DNA of 64,000 nt from contig JAHWIC010000004.1 in NCBI GenBank assembly GCA_019322805.1, positions 1-64,000 on the forward strand, given 5' to 3'. The translations under genes were made by a program, and so were the position numbers. Under the pieces are notes generated by a model. That model searched no databases. It saw only the letters and a list, made by a program, of their open reading frames with translations, and was not told where the DNA came from. This document shows, one piece after another, positions 1-6,737 of this stretch. This DNA is from Candidatus Woesearchaeota archaeon. GTDB lineage: Archaea > Nanobdellota > Nanobdellia > Woesearchaeales > JAHWIC01. The first letter of the stretch is position 1; each line of letters opens with the position of its first letter.

Positions 1-1
1 A

Positions 2-280
2 ACGCCTTCTGCTTTCAGTGATTTAAGCAGAGCCTTAAGTGTTGTAAGACATTTTGGCATTAAAGCTGGGATTGTTATCAATAGGTATGATATAAACAAG
101 CCGTTTACCAAAAAGATAGAAGAATACGCAAGAAAAGAAAACATTCGAGTTTTGGGAAAAATACCATATGACAAGAGATTTGTTGATGCCCTGGTTCATC
201 TAAGGCCTGTTGTGGTTTATGATGGATCATTTGACAAAATATTCATAGAAATATTAAAGAAAATAATTGGAGGTGGCTAA
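2..280 (+). CDS. MinD/Mrp-type P-loop ATPase, C-terminal part (5' end outside window)
   Basis: An open frame enters from the left edge and ends with TAA at 278-280, encoding about 92 C-terminal residues. It reads TPSAFSDLSRAL, then GIVINRYD, and ends with KIPYDKRFVDALVHLRPVV. This matches the end of MinD-superfamily ATPases, where an INR..D segment follows the switch region and an I-P-x-D motif precedes the last helix. Such ATPases, often with an inserted ferredoxin domain, are commonly encoded beside DUF5320 and NifX-like proteins, as here. The Walker A motif is not in the window, so the ferredoxin insertion cannot be checked. A role in iron-sulfur or metal-cofactor handling is inferred from the neighbours. 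Confidence 0.75.
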   Translation, partial: TPSAFSDLSRALSVVRHFGIKAGIVINRYDINKPFTKKIEEYARKENIRVLGKIPYDKRFVDALVHLRPVVVYDGSFDKIFIEILKKIIGGG

Positions 281-386
281 AATGCCAGGAGGCAGCGAAA
301 ATCAAAGATTTTCTGGTCTCCTGCCATTTTGTGCACGTCAGGTTAAATGAGAACAAAAATATGGAGGTGGCTAAAATGCCAGGAGG
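269..386 (+). promoter_or_regulatory. DUF5320 leader with duplicated RBS/start codon and inverted copy
   Basis: A 24-nt block (GGAGGTGG, CTAAAATG, CCAGGAGG) occurs identically at 269-292 and 363-386. Between the copies lies a palindrome GAAAATC/AAA/GATTTTC (297-313), followed by an imperfect inverted copy of the block (318-339: CTCCTG, CATTTT and further matches). The inverted copy can pair with the upstream block, making a long hairpin around the inner palindrome. It could instead pair with the downstream block and cover the true start AAAATG. The upstream copy opens a 22-codon ORF (282-350, MPGGSENQRF...) with no recognisable function. The layout matches the cold-shock leader at 36294-36364. 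A translational switch is inferred; the repeats themselves are directly visible. Confidence 0.65.
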
Positions 387-762
387 AGATGGAACAGGAC
401 CAATGGGTTTAGGTCCTATGACAGGAAGAGGCGCAGGCTACTGCGCAGGATACAATGCGCCAGGCTATGCAAACGCAGGGCCAAGGTTTGGCAGAGGGTT
501 CGGCAGAGGCAGAGGCTTTGGAAGAGGTCTAGGCTTCGGCAGAGGATTTGGCTGGAGAAGAATGGCTTTTGCTCCAGTACAGCCAACAGCAGACAGGATT
601 GTTCCTGTTTATCCTGCAGAGCCAGCATACCAGCCAACAAAGGAAGAAGAGATACAGTACCTTGAGAACGACGCAAAGGCAATCGAAGCAGAGCAGAATG
701 CGTTGAAGCAGGAGCTGGATGCTGTCAAGAAAAGGCTGGACGAGCTGAAGAAGCAGAAATAA
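376..762 (+). CDS. DUF5320 family Gly/Arg/Phe-rich small protein
   Basis: 128 residues starting at ATG 376 with an ideal GGAGGTGG ribosome-binding site at 363-370. An upstream GTG in the same frame is rejected because it lacks such a site. The N-terminus MPGGDGTGPMGLGPMTGRG is the signature of DUF5320. Next come a Gly-Arg-Phe repeat stretch (roughly residues 40-65) and a C-terminal coiled coil (about 85-128, rich in Glu, Lys and Leu). Family members sit beside MinD-type ATPases and FeMo-cofactor-domain proteins in anaerobes, as here. Their biochemical role is not established. The unusual leader suggests translational control. Confidence 0.85.
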   Translation: MPGGDGTGPMGLGPMTGRGAGYCAGYNAPGYANAGPRFGRGFGRGRGFGRGLGFGRGFGWRRMAFAPVQPTADRIVPVYPAEPAYQPTKEEEIQYLENDAKAIEAEQNALKQELDAVKKRLDELKKQK

Positions 763-786
763 TTTTTTTGTTTTTTATTTATAAAA

Positions 787-1377
787 ATGACAGATAAAGA
801 AATGAAAGAGTATGTGAAAGGGTTAATCCATAAATATGGCTATTATGACCCTATTGGAGACAGGGTGGAGGCTTTACGTCTAGGTAAAATAAAGAATACT
901 AAGTTATTGGACATTGGCGCAGGCAAGGGATATTTGGCAATTCTAGCTGCAAAAAAATTTAATTGCGATGTGGTAAGCATCGACAAATCAAAAGGAAAAA
1001 TAAAACTCGCAAGAGAAAATGCAAGAAAAGAGGGAGTTTTGGACAAAATTAAATTCAAGCTGTGTGATGCTACCAAGCTGCCATTCAAGGCAAATACTTT
1101 TGATGCTGCATTTTCATTTAACGCTTTGCACCATATTAAGAAGGAGTATTCCAAAGCAATCAGAGAGATGTTCAGGGTATCCAAGAATAAGGTAGTTGTA
1201 ACTGAATTGAATACTAAAGGAGTTAAGGCTTTTGATGAATATGTATACCCGGAAGGAGATCATAAGTCTATGGCTATTGATTTGGAGGAATTGGAAAATA
1301 AGTTGCAGCAATATTCCAGAGTGAAAAGATTTGACAGAAAGTTAATGAGCACTTTTGTTTGTGAGGAAGGTAGCTGA
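787..1377 (+). CDS. Class I SAM-dependent methyltransferase
   Basis: 196 residues. Motif I LLDIGAGKGY (40-49) binds S-adenosylmethionine, VVSIDKS is the acidic end of beta-2, and CDATKLPFKANTFD is the motif II region. This is a Methyltransf_11/25-type Rossmann fold with no recognisable substrate domain. It begins after an A/T-rich stretch following the DUF5320 gene and is followed after 8 nt by thioredoxin, so it is probably cotranscribed with the redox genes. The substrate cannot be told from sequence. Small-molecule methylation is as likely as protein methylation. Confidence 0.8.
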   Translation: MTDKEMKEYVKGLIHKYGYYDPIGDRVEALRLGKIKNTKLLDIGAGKGYLAILAAKKFNCDVVSIDKSKGKIKLARENARKEGVLDKIKFKLCDATKLPFKANTFDAAFSFNALHHIKKEYSKAIREMFRVSKNKVVVTELNTKGVKAFDEYVYPEGDHKSMAIDLEELENKLQQYSRVKRFDRKLMSTFVCEEGS

Positions 1378-1385
1378 GGCATAGT

Positions 1386-1784
1386 ATGGATGAATTAGGC
1401 AGAATAAAAAAGAAAAAACTGGAAGAGCTAAGGAAAAAGATGGAGGCTGGTAAGATGGAAACTGAAATCAAAGTCGATGACACTAATTTTGAAACGAGAG
1501 TTATGGAAAGATCAAAAACTGTTCCAGTAATAGTAGATTTCTGGGCAGAATGGTGTATGCCATGTAGGGTTCTTGGCCCAACCCTTGAAAAACTTGCAAA
1601 AGAGTATAAAGGCAGGTTTGTCTTAGCAAAGGCTAATGTGGGTTCTACTAAAATCAAAGCAAATGAGTACAGCGTTATGAGTATCCCCAACGTTAAGCTC
1701 TTCAAAAATGGAAAGGTTGCTGATGAGTTTATTGGCGCTTTGCCTGAAGCTCAGGTAAAAGAATGGTTAGATAAGAATATTTAA
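1386..1784 (+). CDS. trxA: Thioredoxin
   Basis: 132 residues with the redox motif WCMPC (residues 56-60) in the context VDFWAEWC, and the cis-proline loop SIPNVKLF. It reduces protein disulfides in the cytoplasm. The first 23 residues (MDELGRIKKKKLEELRKKME) form a charged helix not needed for the fold. A second start at ATG 1455 also has a good ribosome-binding site (GGAGG at 1442-1446) and would give a standard 109-residue thioredoxin. GAGG at 1376-1379 supports the longer form, so both may be made. It lies between the methyltransferase and a structured leader, in a cluster of metal and redox genes. Confidence 0.9.
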   Translation: MDELGRIKKKKLEELRKKMEAGKMETEIKVDDTNFETRVMERSKTVPVIVDFWAEWCMPCRVLGPTLEKLAKEYKGRFVLAKANVGSTKIKANEYSVMSIPNVKLFKNGKVADEFIGALPEAQVKEWLDKNI

Positions 1785-1967
1785 AACAACAATATTCCAC
1801 TTATCTAAGATAAATGGTTGAGTAGCACCACTAAACATTGCTTGGAATTTGTTGTGCTCAAAAACCACCTTAGTGGAATATTGAGTGTCAAAAACCATTG
1901 CATATGTTTGTGCTAACCAAAACATGCCACCCATCTGTGATGGGTGGTTTTTGACAAGTAAGGAGGT
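1785..1967 (+). promoter_or_regulatory. Structured leader RNA with competing helices
   Basis: A 12-bp helix joins CAATATTCCACT (1790-1801) and AGTGGAATATTG (1872-1883). It encloses a hairpin TTATC/TAA/GATAA (1801-1813) and a second arm pairing TGGTT and AGCAC (1815-1828) with GTGCT and AACCA (1854-1867). Downstream, GGTGGTTTTTGA (1943-1954) can pair perfectly with TCAAAAACCACC (1858-1869). The overlapping TGGTTTTTGACA (1945-1956) can pair with TGTCAAAAACCA (1886-1897). A third option is the hairpin CCACCCATC/TGT/GATGGGTGG (1927-1947). These are mutually exclusive. The ribosome-binding site AGGAGGT (1961-1967) follows directly. A riboswitch-like or translational control role is inferred, and no known riboswitch class is recognised. 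Confidence 0.5.
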
Positions 1968-1974
1968 AAACAAA

Positions 1975-2169
1975 ATGGGAGAAGAATTTTGGCTGAAGTA
2001 TGGATTTAAGGAAAATGGAGAATTAGTTTGTACAAGAATGATTGCAAACTCAAAGCCAACCGAAAAGTTTTTCTATACAGAGGATGGGGAGACTAGGGAA
2101 GTCAAAAATCCGGATGTAGTAAAGCTAACAAAAGAAGTTATAGAAAAACTTAATGGCGTACAGAAATAA
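1975..2169 (+). CDS. Small hypothetical protein (64 aa)
   Basis: 64 residues from ATG 1975, chosen because AAGGAGGT lies 8 nt upstream. The longer frame from 1885 runs through the leader hairpins and is rejected. The protein begins MGEEFWLKYGFKENGELVC, is soluble and mixed alpha/beta in character, and has a single Cys. I do not recognise a family. It lies between thioredoxin and the split permease, downstream of the elaborate leader, so it probably belongs to the same metal/redox unit. Confidence 0.65.
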   Translation: MGEEFWLKYGFKENGELVCTRMIANSKPTEKFFYTEDGETREVKNPDVVKLTKEVIEKLNGVQK

Positions 2170-2204
2170 AAAGAATTATAAGCAGTAAGAAGCAGGGTAA
2201 CTTC

Positions 2205-2630
2205 ATGCAGGAAGATTTAAAGCAAGCTGTAACAAAAGCAGCTAAAGGATTATTTAAGACGCTCCCTATATTGGTGGGGGTTGTACTATTAGTAAGTCTA
2301 GCTAATGCTCTTATACCAAAAACAGTATACAAGGCAGTATTTAGGGGTAGCCCTTTACTAGACCCGCTTATTGGAAGTACAATAGGAAGCATTTTAGCAG
2401 GCAATCCATTAACCAGCTATATAATAGGAGGAGAGTTGCTTAAGCAGGGTGTAAGCCTGTTAGCAGTAACTGCATTCCTGGTTGCGTGGGTTACAGTAGG
2501 CCTTGTCCAGTTGCCTGCTGAATCAATACTGCTCGGAAAGAGATTTGCAATCACACGAAATATAGTTAGTTTTATCTTCGCAATAATTGTTGCGATAGTT
2601 ACTGTTGCGATAACGGGCTGGATAACATGA
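2205..2630 (+). CDS. Predicted permease, N-terminal half (UPF0718/ArsP-like)
   Basis: 141 residues with about four hydrophobic segments. The motif GSTIGSILAGNPLTSYIIGGELL corresponds to the conserved G-x-P-x-x-S-Y loop of the UPF0718/DUF318 permease family, and VQLPAESILLGKRFA follows in the second half. Bacterial members are single proteins of about 300 residues with two similar halves. Here each half has its own gene, and the two overlap by 4 nt (2627-2630), suggesting a heterodimer. Some family members export organoarsenicals; the substrate here is unknown. Confidence 0.75.
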   Translation: MQEDLKQAVTKAAKGLFKTLPILVGVVLLVSLANALIPKTVYKAVFRGSPLLDPLIGSTIGSILAGNPLTSYIIGGELLKQGVSLLAVTAFLVAWVTVGLVQLPAESILLGKRFAITRNIVSFIFAIIVAIVTVAITGWIT

Positions 2631-3133
2631 AAATAAGCGAAGAAAGCCGTGCTGGGTGGTATTTTTCAGGGATTGTTATCTTGGCTTATATAATTGTGGG
2701 AATATTCAAGCCAGCTGCGTTAACTGCTAGTTTTCAATTTCTATGGTCAATAATTAAGAAGATAATCCCCATATTCATCTTAATATTCGTATTGATGGTA
2801 TTGGTTAATTATTTTGTCAAGCCAAAAAAGCTTGTTAAATATTTCGGCAAAAAATCAGGAGTTTTTAGCTGGCCAGTTGCTATAATTACTGGCATAATAT
2901 CTACTGGTCCTATTTACCTGTGGTACCCTCTGCTTAATGAACTTCAAAAACACGGTGTGAGAAATGGATTAATCGCTGTATTTTTATATAACAGAGCAAT
3001 AAAAATCCCTCTTCTGCCCCTATTTATACTTTATTTTGGATTCGTATATGTAATAATACTTACATTTGTTATGATTATAGCTTCCATATTTAATGGAATC
3101 ATTGTAGAGAAAGTGATGGAGGTTAGAAAATGA
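2627..3133 (+). CDS. Predicted permease, C-terminal half (UPF0718/ArsP-like)
   Basis: 168 residues with about five membrane segments, including ITGIISTGPIYLWYPLLNELQKHGV, the second copy of the family's G-P-x-x-x-x-P loop, and FLYNRAIKIPLLPL. It starts inside the stop of the preceding half (ATGA overlap) and ends in an ATGA overlap with the NifX-like gene, so translation is probably coupled along the operon. The two halves together would form one two-fold pseudosymmetric transporter. The transported substrate is not evident; the neighbours point to a metal or metalloid. Confidence 0.75.
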   Translation: MKISEESRAGWYFSGIVILAYIIVGIFKPAALTASFQFLWSIIKKIIPIFILIFVLMVLVNYFVKPKKLVKYFGKKSGVFSWPVAIITGIISTGPIYLWYPLLNELQKHGVRNGLIAVFLYNRAIKIPLLPLFILYFGFVYVIILTFVMIIASIFNGIIVEKVMEVRK

Positions 3134-3450
3134 AGGTAGCAGTAGCTTCTACTGGTAAAAAGCCTGATTCACAAGTAAGCCTAATTGGGGCTAGAGCGCC
3201 ATATTTCCTTATTTTTGAAGATAAGAAGCTGGTCAAAGTGATTTCAAACCCTTTCCGCATAGGTGGTGGAGGAGCAGGGTTTGCAGTTTCGCAAATGCTT
3301 GAAAATGAAGAGGTTAAAATTGTTGTAAGCGGCAGTTTTGGAGTTAACATGAAAAACAGCCTTAAAGAAAGAAAGATTAAGGCTAAGGCTATAATTGATA
3401 AAACCGTCAAAGAAGCTGTGAAAGAAGTTATGGGGGGTAAACAAAAATGA
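3130..3450 (+). CDS. Dinitrogenase iron-molybdenum cofactor (NifX-like) domain protein
   Basis: 106 residues forming one Nitro_FeMo-Co (NifX/NafY-type) domain: it starts MKVAVASTGKKPDSQVSLIGARAP and has a central GGGGAGFAVSQML and the VSGSFG segment. Family members bind iron-sulfur or FeMo cofactor precursors through exposed side chains; non-nitrogenase versions are common in anaerobic archaea and bacteria. No nitrogenase gene is in the window, so a general Fe-S or metal-cluster carrier role is more likely. It overlaps both neighbours by 4 nt. Confidence 0.8.
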   Translation: MKVAVASTGKKPDSQVSLIGARAPYFLIFEDKKLVKVISNPFRIGGGGAGFAVSQMLENEEVKIVVSGSFGVNMKNSLKERKIKAKAIIDKTVKEAVKEVMGGKQK

Positions 3451-4175
3451 AAGTAGCAATAAGCTGTACAGAAGATAAGATAGAAAGCCCAATTGACCAA
3501 AGATTCGGCAGGTGTGCTTATTTTTTGATAGTAGACATAGAAGACAAAAAAATAAAGAATGTTAAGGCGGTAGAAAACCAGGGAGCAATCCAAGGTCATG
3601 GGGCTGGCATAAAGGCTGGCCAGCAATTAGGGGATGAAGGAGTTGAAGCTGTAATCACTGGGAATCTCGGCCCAAATGCAACAAATGTCCTTGATCAATT
3701 AGGAATAAAAGCCTACCATGCATCAGGTCCTGCGAAAGAAGCACTTGACGAGTTTATTAAGGGAAAGCTAGGTGAGATAGCAGAGATTGCGCAACCTCAC
3801 TCTGGGATGACTCAACAAAAACAAGAAAAAAGTGAAAGGATATTTTTCCCCTTATTAGAGGATAAAGGAATGGATTCAGAAATCTCAGGCCATTTTGGGC
3901 ATGCTCCATTCTTCGGAATATATGATACCGGAACAAAGGAATTTAAGATAATAGAGAACAAATTAGAGCATACGGATCCAAATAAAAGCCCTGTTGACCA
4001 GGTTGTAGAGATTGCAAATCCAACAACAGTGTTTGCGCAGGGCATTGGCGGAAGAGCCATTGGATTGTTTGCAGAGAAAGGAATTACACTTAAAACAGGG
4101 CCTTACAATACAGTTAAAGAGGTTATTGAAAACTTAGACAAACTTGAGGACCTCAATCAAAGCTGCGGCCATTAA
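3447..4175 (+). CDS. Tandem NifX-like (FeMo-cofactor domain) protein
   Basis: 242 residues with two domains in a row. Domain 1 (about 1-115) has MKVAISCTEDKIESPIDQRFG and the HGAGIKAGQQL / ITGNLGPNA segments. Domain 2 (about 130-235) has GMDSEISGHFGHAPFF and FAQGIGGRAIGLF. The R/H-F-G turn and the G-I-G-x-x-A loop are family hallmarks. It ends in SCGH, a possible metal ligand. It follows the single-domain paralogue by a 4-nt overlap and precedes an IscU scaffold, consistent with a cluster that assembles or carries metal clusters. Confidence 0.8.
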   Translation: MKVAISCTEDKIESPIDQRFGRCAYFLIVDIEDKKIKNVKAVENQGAIQGHGAGIKAGQQLGDEGVEAVITGNLGPNATNVLDQLGIKAYHASGPAKEALDEFIKGKLGEIAEIAQPHSGMTQQKQEKSERIFFPLLEDKGMDSEISGHFGHAPFFGIYDTGTKEFKIIENKLEHTDPNKSPVDQVVEIANPTTVFAQGIGGRAIGLFAEKGITLKTGPYNTVKEVIENLDKLEDLNQSCGH

Positions 4176-4189
4176 GATAAGTGATAATT

Positions 4190-4558
4190 ATGTTTACTAA
4201 AGAGGTATTGACGAGATTTGAAAATCCAAGAAATGTTGGTGAGTTAGGTAATTTTAATGCAAAGGGTGTTGCAGGAGATCCTAATTGTTCGGATTTAATT
4301 GAGATTAGAATAAGATTTAATGATAAGATAGTTGAAGACGCAAAATTTAAGGTCTTTGGATGCCCGGGAGCAATAGCAACAACAGATGTCTTTATTGATT
4401 TGATAAAAGGGAAAACAATAGAAAAGGCATTGAAAATAGCTGAAAAAGACATATCTGATGCTTTGGGCGGATTGCCTACAGAGCATATGCACTGCACGAA
4501 ACTTTCGATTGAAGCGTTTAGGAAGGCTGTGGAGGGCTATAGAACTATTAACTTTTAA
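4190..4558 (+). CDS. IscU/NifU-type Fe-S cluster scaffold
   Basis: 122 residues from ATG 4190; a GTG at 4181 could add three residues. The three scaffold cysteines are all present: C33 in DPNCSD, C58 in FGCPGA and C102 in HMHCTK. The fold matches IscU/NifU N-terminal domains, which assemble 2Fe-2S or 4Fe-4S clusters from cysteine-desulfurase sulfur. No desulfurase (IscS/SufS) is in the window. The NifX-like proteins just upstream are likely partners. Confidence 0.88.
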   Translation: MFTKEVLTRFENPRNVGELGNFNAKGVAGDPNCSDLIEIRIRFNDKIVEDAKFKVFGCPGAIATTDVFIDLIKGKTIEKALKIAEKDISDALGGLPTEHMHCTKLSIEAFRKAVEGYRTINF

Positions 4559-4562
4559 ATAA

Positions 4563-4611
4563 GAGGTACTGAGAAGCAAGCTTCTGGTACCTCCTCGTAA
4601 GACTCGGAGGT
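4563..4611 (+). promoter_or_regulatory. Leader hairpin with alternative anti-SD pairing before AhpD-like gene
   Basis: GAGGTAC (4563-4569) pairs with GTACCTC (4587-4593) around an inner stem AGAAGC/GCTTCT. The same right arm also contains ACCTCC (4589-4594), which is fully complementary to the ribosome-binding site GGAGGT (4606-4611). Pairing to the upstream copy frees the site and pairing to the downstream copy hides it. This repeats the copy/inverted copy/copy logic of the DUF5320 and cold-shock leaders in a shorter form. It may instead simply end the upstream transcript. Confidence 0.45.
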
Positions 4612-4618
4612 GAAAAAA

Positions 4619-4957
4619 ATGGAAGATATGAATGAAAGTTTAAGGGAAGTTAAAAGAAGCTTAGGGCATCTTGGAAGAGAATATCCAGATTTAATGAAAG
4701 CTTTCAGCGGCTTTATGGGCGCTGCGGAAAAAGAAGGCGCACTGCCGCACAAAACAAAAGAATTAATAAGTGTTGCTTTATCTATAGTTGCCAAATGCAA
4801 ATGGTGCATAGCCTTCCATGTAAAGCACGCATTAGATGCAGGATCAACCAAAGAAGAAATAATGGAAACCTGCTTTGTAGCTGCATTAATGGGCGGCGGT
4901 CCAGCTTTGATGTACACTCAGTTGGCTGTAAAGGCTATTGAGGATTTTGGGAAATAA
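4619..4957 (+). CDS. Carboxymuconolactone decarboxylase/AhpD-like protein
   Basis: 112 residues from ATG 4619 with GGAGG at 4606-4610. All helical, with the peroxidase-type motif C60-KW-C63-IAF-H67 typical of the AhpD-like branch of the CMD family, in which the two cysteines and the histidine act in thiol-disulfide peroxidase chemistry. The later segment MGGGPALMYTQ is also typical. The gene ends the metal/redox cluster. A thiol oxidoreductase role together with the cluster's thioredoxin is plausible but not shown. Confidence 0.85.
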   Translation: MEDMNESLREVKRSLGHLGREYPDLMKAFSGFMGAAEKEGALPHKTKELISVALSIVAKCKWCIAFHVKHALDAGSTKEEIMETCFVAALMGGGPALMYTQLAVKAIEDFGK

Positions 4958-4975
4958 ATTGTGGAGGTAATTAAC

Positions 4976-5536
4976 ATGATTGCTGATAAAAAAATATCCC
5001 TTTTATTAGTTTTTATTTTATTGATTGGTGCAGCACTCTTAGGAGCAGGGATCACGGGATATTTCGCAAAGGTTGTATCCTATGAGGATATCTGCCTCTC
5101 AGATAAGGATTGTACTCACGGCAAGGTATGCTGCATAGTTGAAGAAGGGCTCGGCTTGTGTGATTATGAGCATAAATGTGAATCAGTGGCATTTTTGTGC
5201 AAGACAAATGATGAATGTGGGAGAGGAACTGTGTGCTGTGTATCAGAGGGAATGGAATATGGAATCTGCAACTTTCAAGATAAATGCATGTCAATAGCCT
5301 TCTTTGCGGATTATGTTAAAACAGTCAAACCTAAAAAATCACCATTAGAGATTCTAATAAATGTGCTTATAGGAATCATCATAGTATTGCTGGTAGCACT
5401 GATTAGTTTGTTATTTATACTAATAAACAGAAAGATGCATGTAAAGAAGCCGGTAAAGAGAAGGAAGAAAGCTGTGAAGAAAGAGAAGAAGGTAATAGTG
5501 AAGAAGAAGAGAAGAACGAAAAAGAAGAAGAAATGA
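4976..5536 (+). CDS. Membrane protein with Cys-rich extracellular loop and Lys-rich tail
   Basis: 186 residues from ATG 4976 (GGAGGT at 4963-4968). One membrane segment lies at about 8-28 and a second at about 120-145. Between them are two similar Cys-rich units, DICLSDKDCTHGKVCCIVEEG and FLCKTNDECGRGTVCCVSEGM. Their C-x5-C-x6-CC spacing recalls WAP-type disulfide knots, so this part is probably outside the cell. The last 40 residues are almost entirely Lys/Arg and would lie in the cytoplasm, possibly contacting nucleic acid. I know no named family for the whole protein. Confidence 0.75.
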   Translation: MIADKKISLLLVFILLIGAALLGAGITGYFAKVVSYEDICLSDKDCTHGKVCCIVEEGLGLCDYEHKCESVAFLCKTNDECGRGTVCCVSEGMEYGICNFQDKCMSIAFFADYVKTVKPKKSPLEILINVLIGIIIVLLVALISLLFILINRKMHVKKPVKRRKKAVKKEKKVIVKKKRRTKKKKK

Positions 5537-5967
5537 AAGAACTAAAACCAATCGGTGTTATATCTACTCCATTCAAAACTAAAAAAGATATTCCATGCCA
5601 GGGATATAAATCAAAGAAAACAGGTACAATTGCGGTTTTTAAAAAATATACTCAAGGTTTAAAGGATATTGAGGGTTTTTCTTACATTTGGATTTTATAC
5701 CTTTTTCATAAAGCTGAAAAGTATAAGCCGCTTGTAAAGGCTTTCCTAGACACAAAACTGCATGGCCTTTTTGCCACAAGATACTTTAATAGACCAAATC
5801 CAATTGGAATGTCTCTTGTTAAATTAATCAAGAGAAAAAAGAATATACTTACTATAGGTGAAGTTGATGTGTTAGATAAAACACCTTTATTAGATATTAA
5901 GCCATATGTTCCAAAATTTGATTACAGAAAAAACGCAAAAATCGGCTGGTTAAGAGGTAAGTTATGA
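5533..5967 (+). CDS. TrmO-type (TsaA/YaeB) tRNA methyltransferase
   Basis: 144 residues. It opens with KPIGVISTPF and contains FATRYFNRPNPIGMSLV, the core motif (FATRxxxRPNPIG) of the TsaA/VirR/TrmO family. Characterised bacterial members use S-adenosylmethionine to N6-methylate threonylcarbamoyladenosine-37 in tRNA. A tRNA role is plausible because the next gene resembles wybutosine-pathway radical SAM enzymes and Bud32, of the t6A machinery, is also in the window. It overlaps both neighbours by 4 nt. Confidence 0.85.
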   Translation: MKELKPIGVISTPFKTKKDIPCQGYKSKKTGTIAVFKKYTQGLKDIEGFSYIWILYLFHKAEKYKPLVKAFLDTKLHGLFATRYFNRPNPIGMSLVKLIKRKKNILTIGEVDVLDKTPLLDIKPYVPKFDYRKNAKIGWLRGKL

Positions 5968-6737
5968 AATCGGTCTACGGCCCTGTTCCGTCCTGGCGCT
6001 TGGGAATATCCTTAGGCATAGATGGTGTTTGCAGGTCAAGGAAAACATGTTCTTTTGATTGCTCGTATTGTCAGCTTGGCAAGACCCTAAACAAAACAGC
6101 AAAAAGGACAGCGCTTGTAAGCGAGAAAAAGGTTAAAAGAGAGCTAAAGAAAGAAATCAAGAAAGCAAAAGCTGATGTTGTAACTATTTCTGGCACAGGC
6201 GAGCCTACACTTAACAAGAATTTAGGCAAAATTATTGATTCCATAAGGGAAGTTACTGATTTGCCAATTGCAATCCTTACAAATTCCTCTTTAATTTATA
6301 GGAAGGATGTTCAGAAAGACCTAAAAAAGCTTGATATAGTTGTTGCAAAGCTTGATGCGCCGAATGAAAAACTGTTTAGGAAAATAAACAAACCAGCAAA
6401 AGGCATTACTTTCAAAAAAGTGCTCAAGGGGTTGAAGGAATTCAGGAAGGGATTTAAGGGAAAACTTGCGCTGCAGATGATGTTCATTGGTAAAAACAAA
6501 AATTATGCAGCTGAGTTGGCAAAATTAGCCAGGGAGATAAAACCTGATGAAGTGCAGATAAACACACCGTTAAGGCCCTGCGCTGAAAAGCCGTTAAGCA
6601 GAAAAGAATTGAAGAAGATTAAGTCCAAGTTTAAAGGCCTGAATGTTGTTTCAGTTTATGAAGCAAAAAGGCCTAAGGTAAAAATACTGAGTATCCATGA
6701 TACCATGATAAGAAGGGGAAGAAAGATATATTCATGA
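5964..6737 (+). CDS. Radical SAM protein (COG0731-like)
   Basis: 257 residues. The cluster motif is C29-x3-C33-x2-C36 in KTCSFDCSYCQLG, preceded by an extra Cys at 23. GTGEPTL is the SAM-binding GGE-type motif. The start KSVYGPVPSWRLG is typical of the archaeal family related to the wybutosine enzyme TYW1, but the flavodoxin domain of TYW1 is absent. Family members are annotated as radical SAM proteins of uncertain substrate. Its place behind a TrmO-like gene makes tRNA modification a reasonable guess. Confidence 0.85.
   Translation: MKSVYGPVPSWRLGISLGIDGVCRSRKTCSFDCSYCQLGKTLNKTAKRTALVSEKKVKRELKKEIKKAKADVVTISGTGEPTLNKNLGKIIDSIREVTDLPIAILTNSSLIYRKDVQKDLKKLDIVVAKLDAPNEKLFRKINKPAKGITFKKVLKGLKEFRKGFKGKLALQMMFIGKNKNYAAELAKLAREIKPDEVQINTPLRPCAEKPLSRKELKKIKSKFKGLNVVSVYEAKRPKVKILSIHDTMIRRGRKIYS

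Noticed and set aside
331..375. GTG at 331 as the DUF5320 start
   Set aside because: ATG 376 has a perfect GGAGGTGG site and the family's conserved N-terminus; 331-375 lies in the leader hairpin.
1885..1974. Longer N-terminus for the 64-aa protein
   Set aside because: The codons from 1885 coincide with strong hairpins, and AAGGAGGT precedes ATG 1975.
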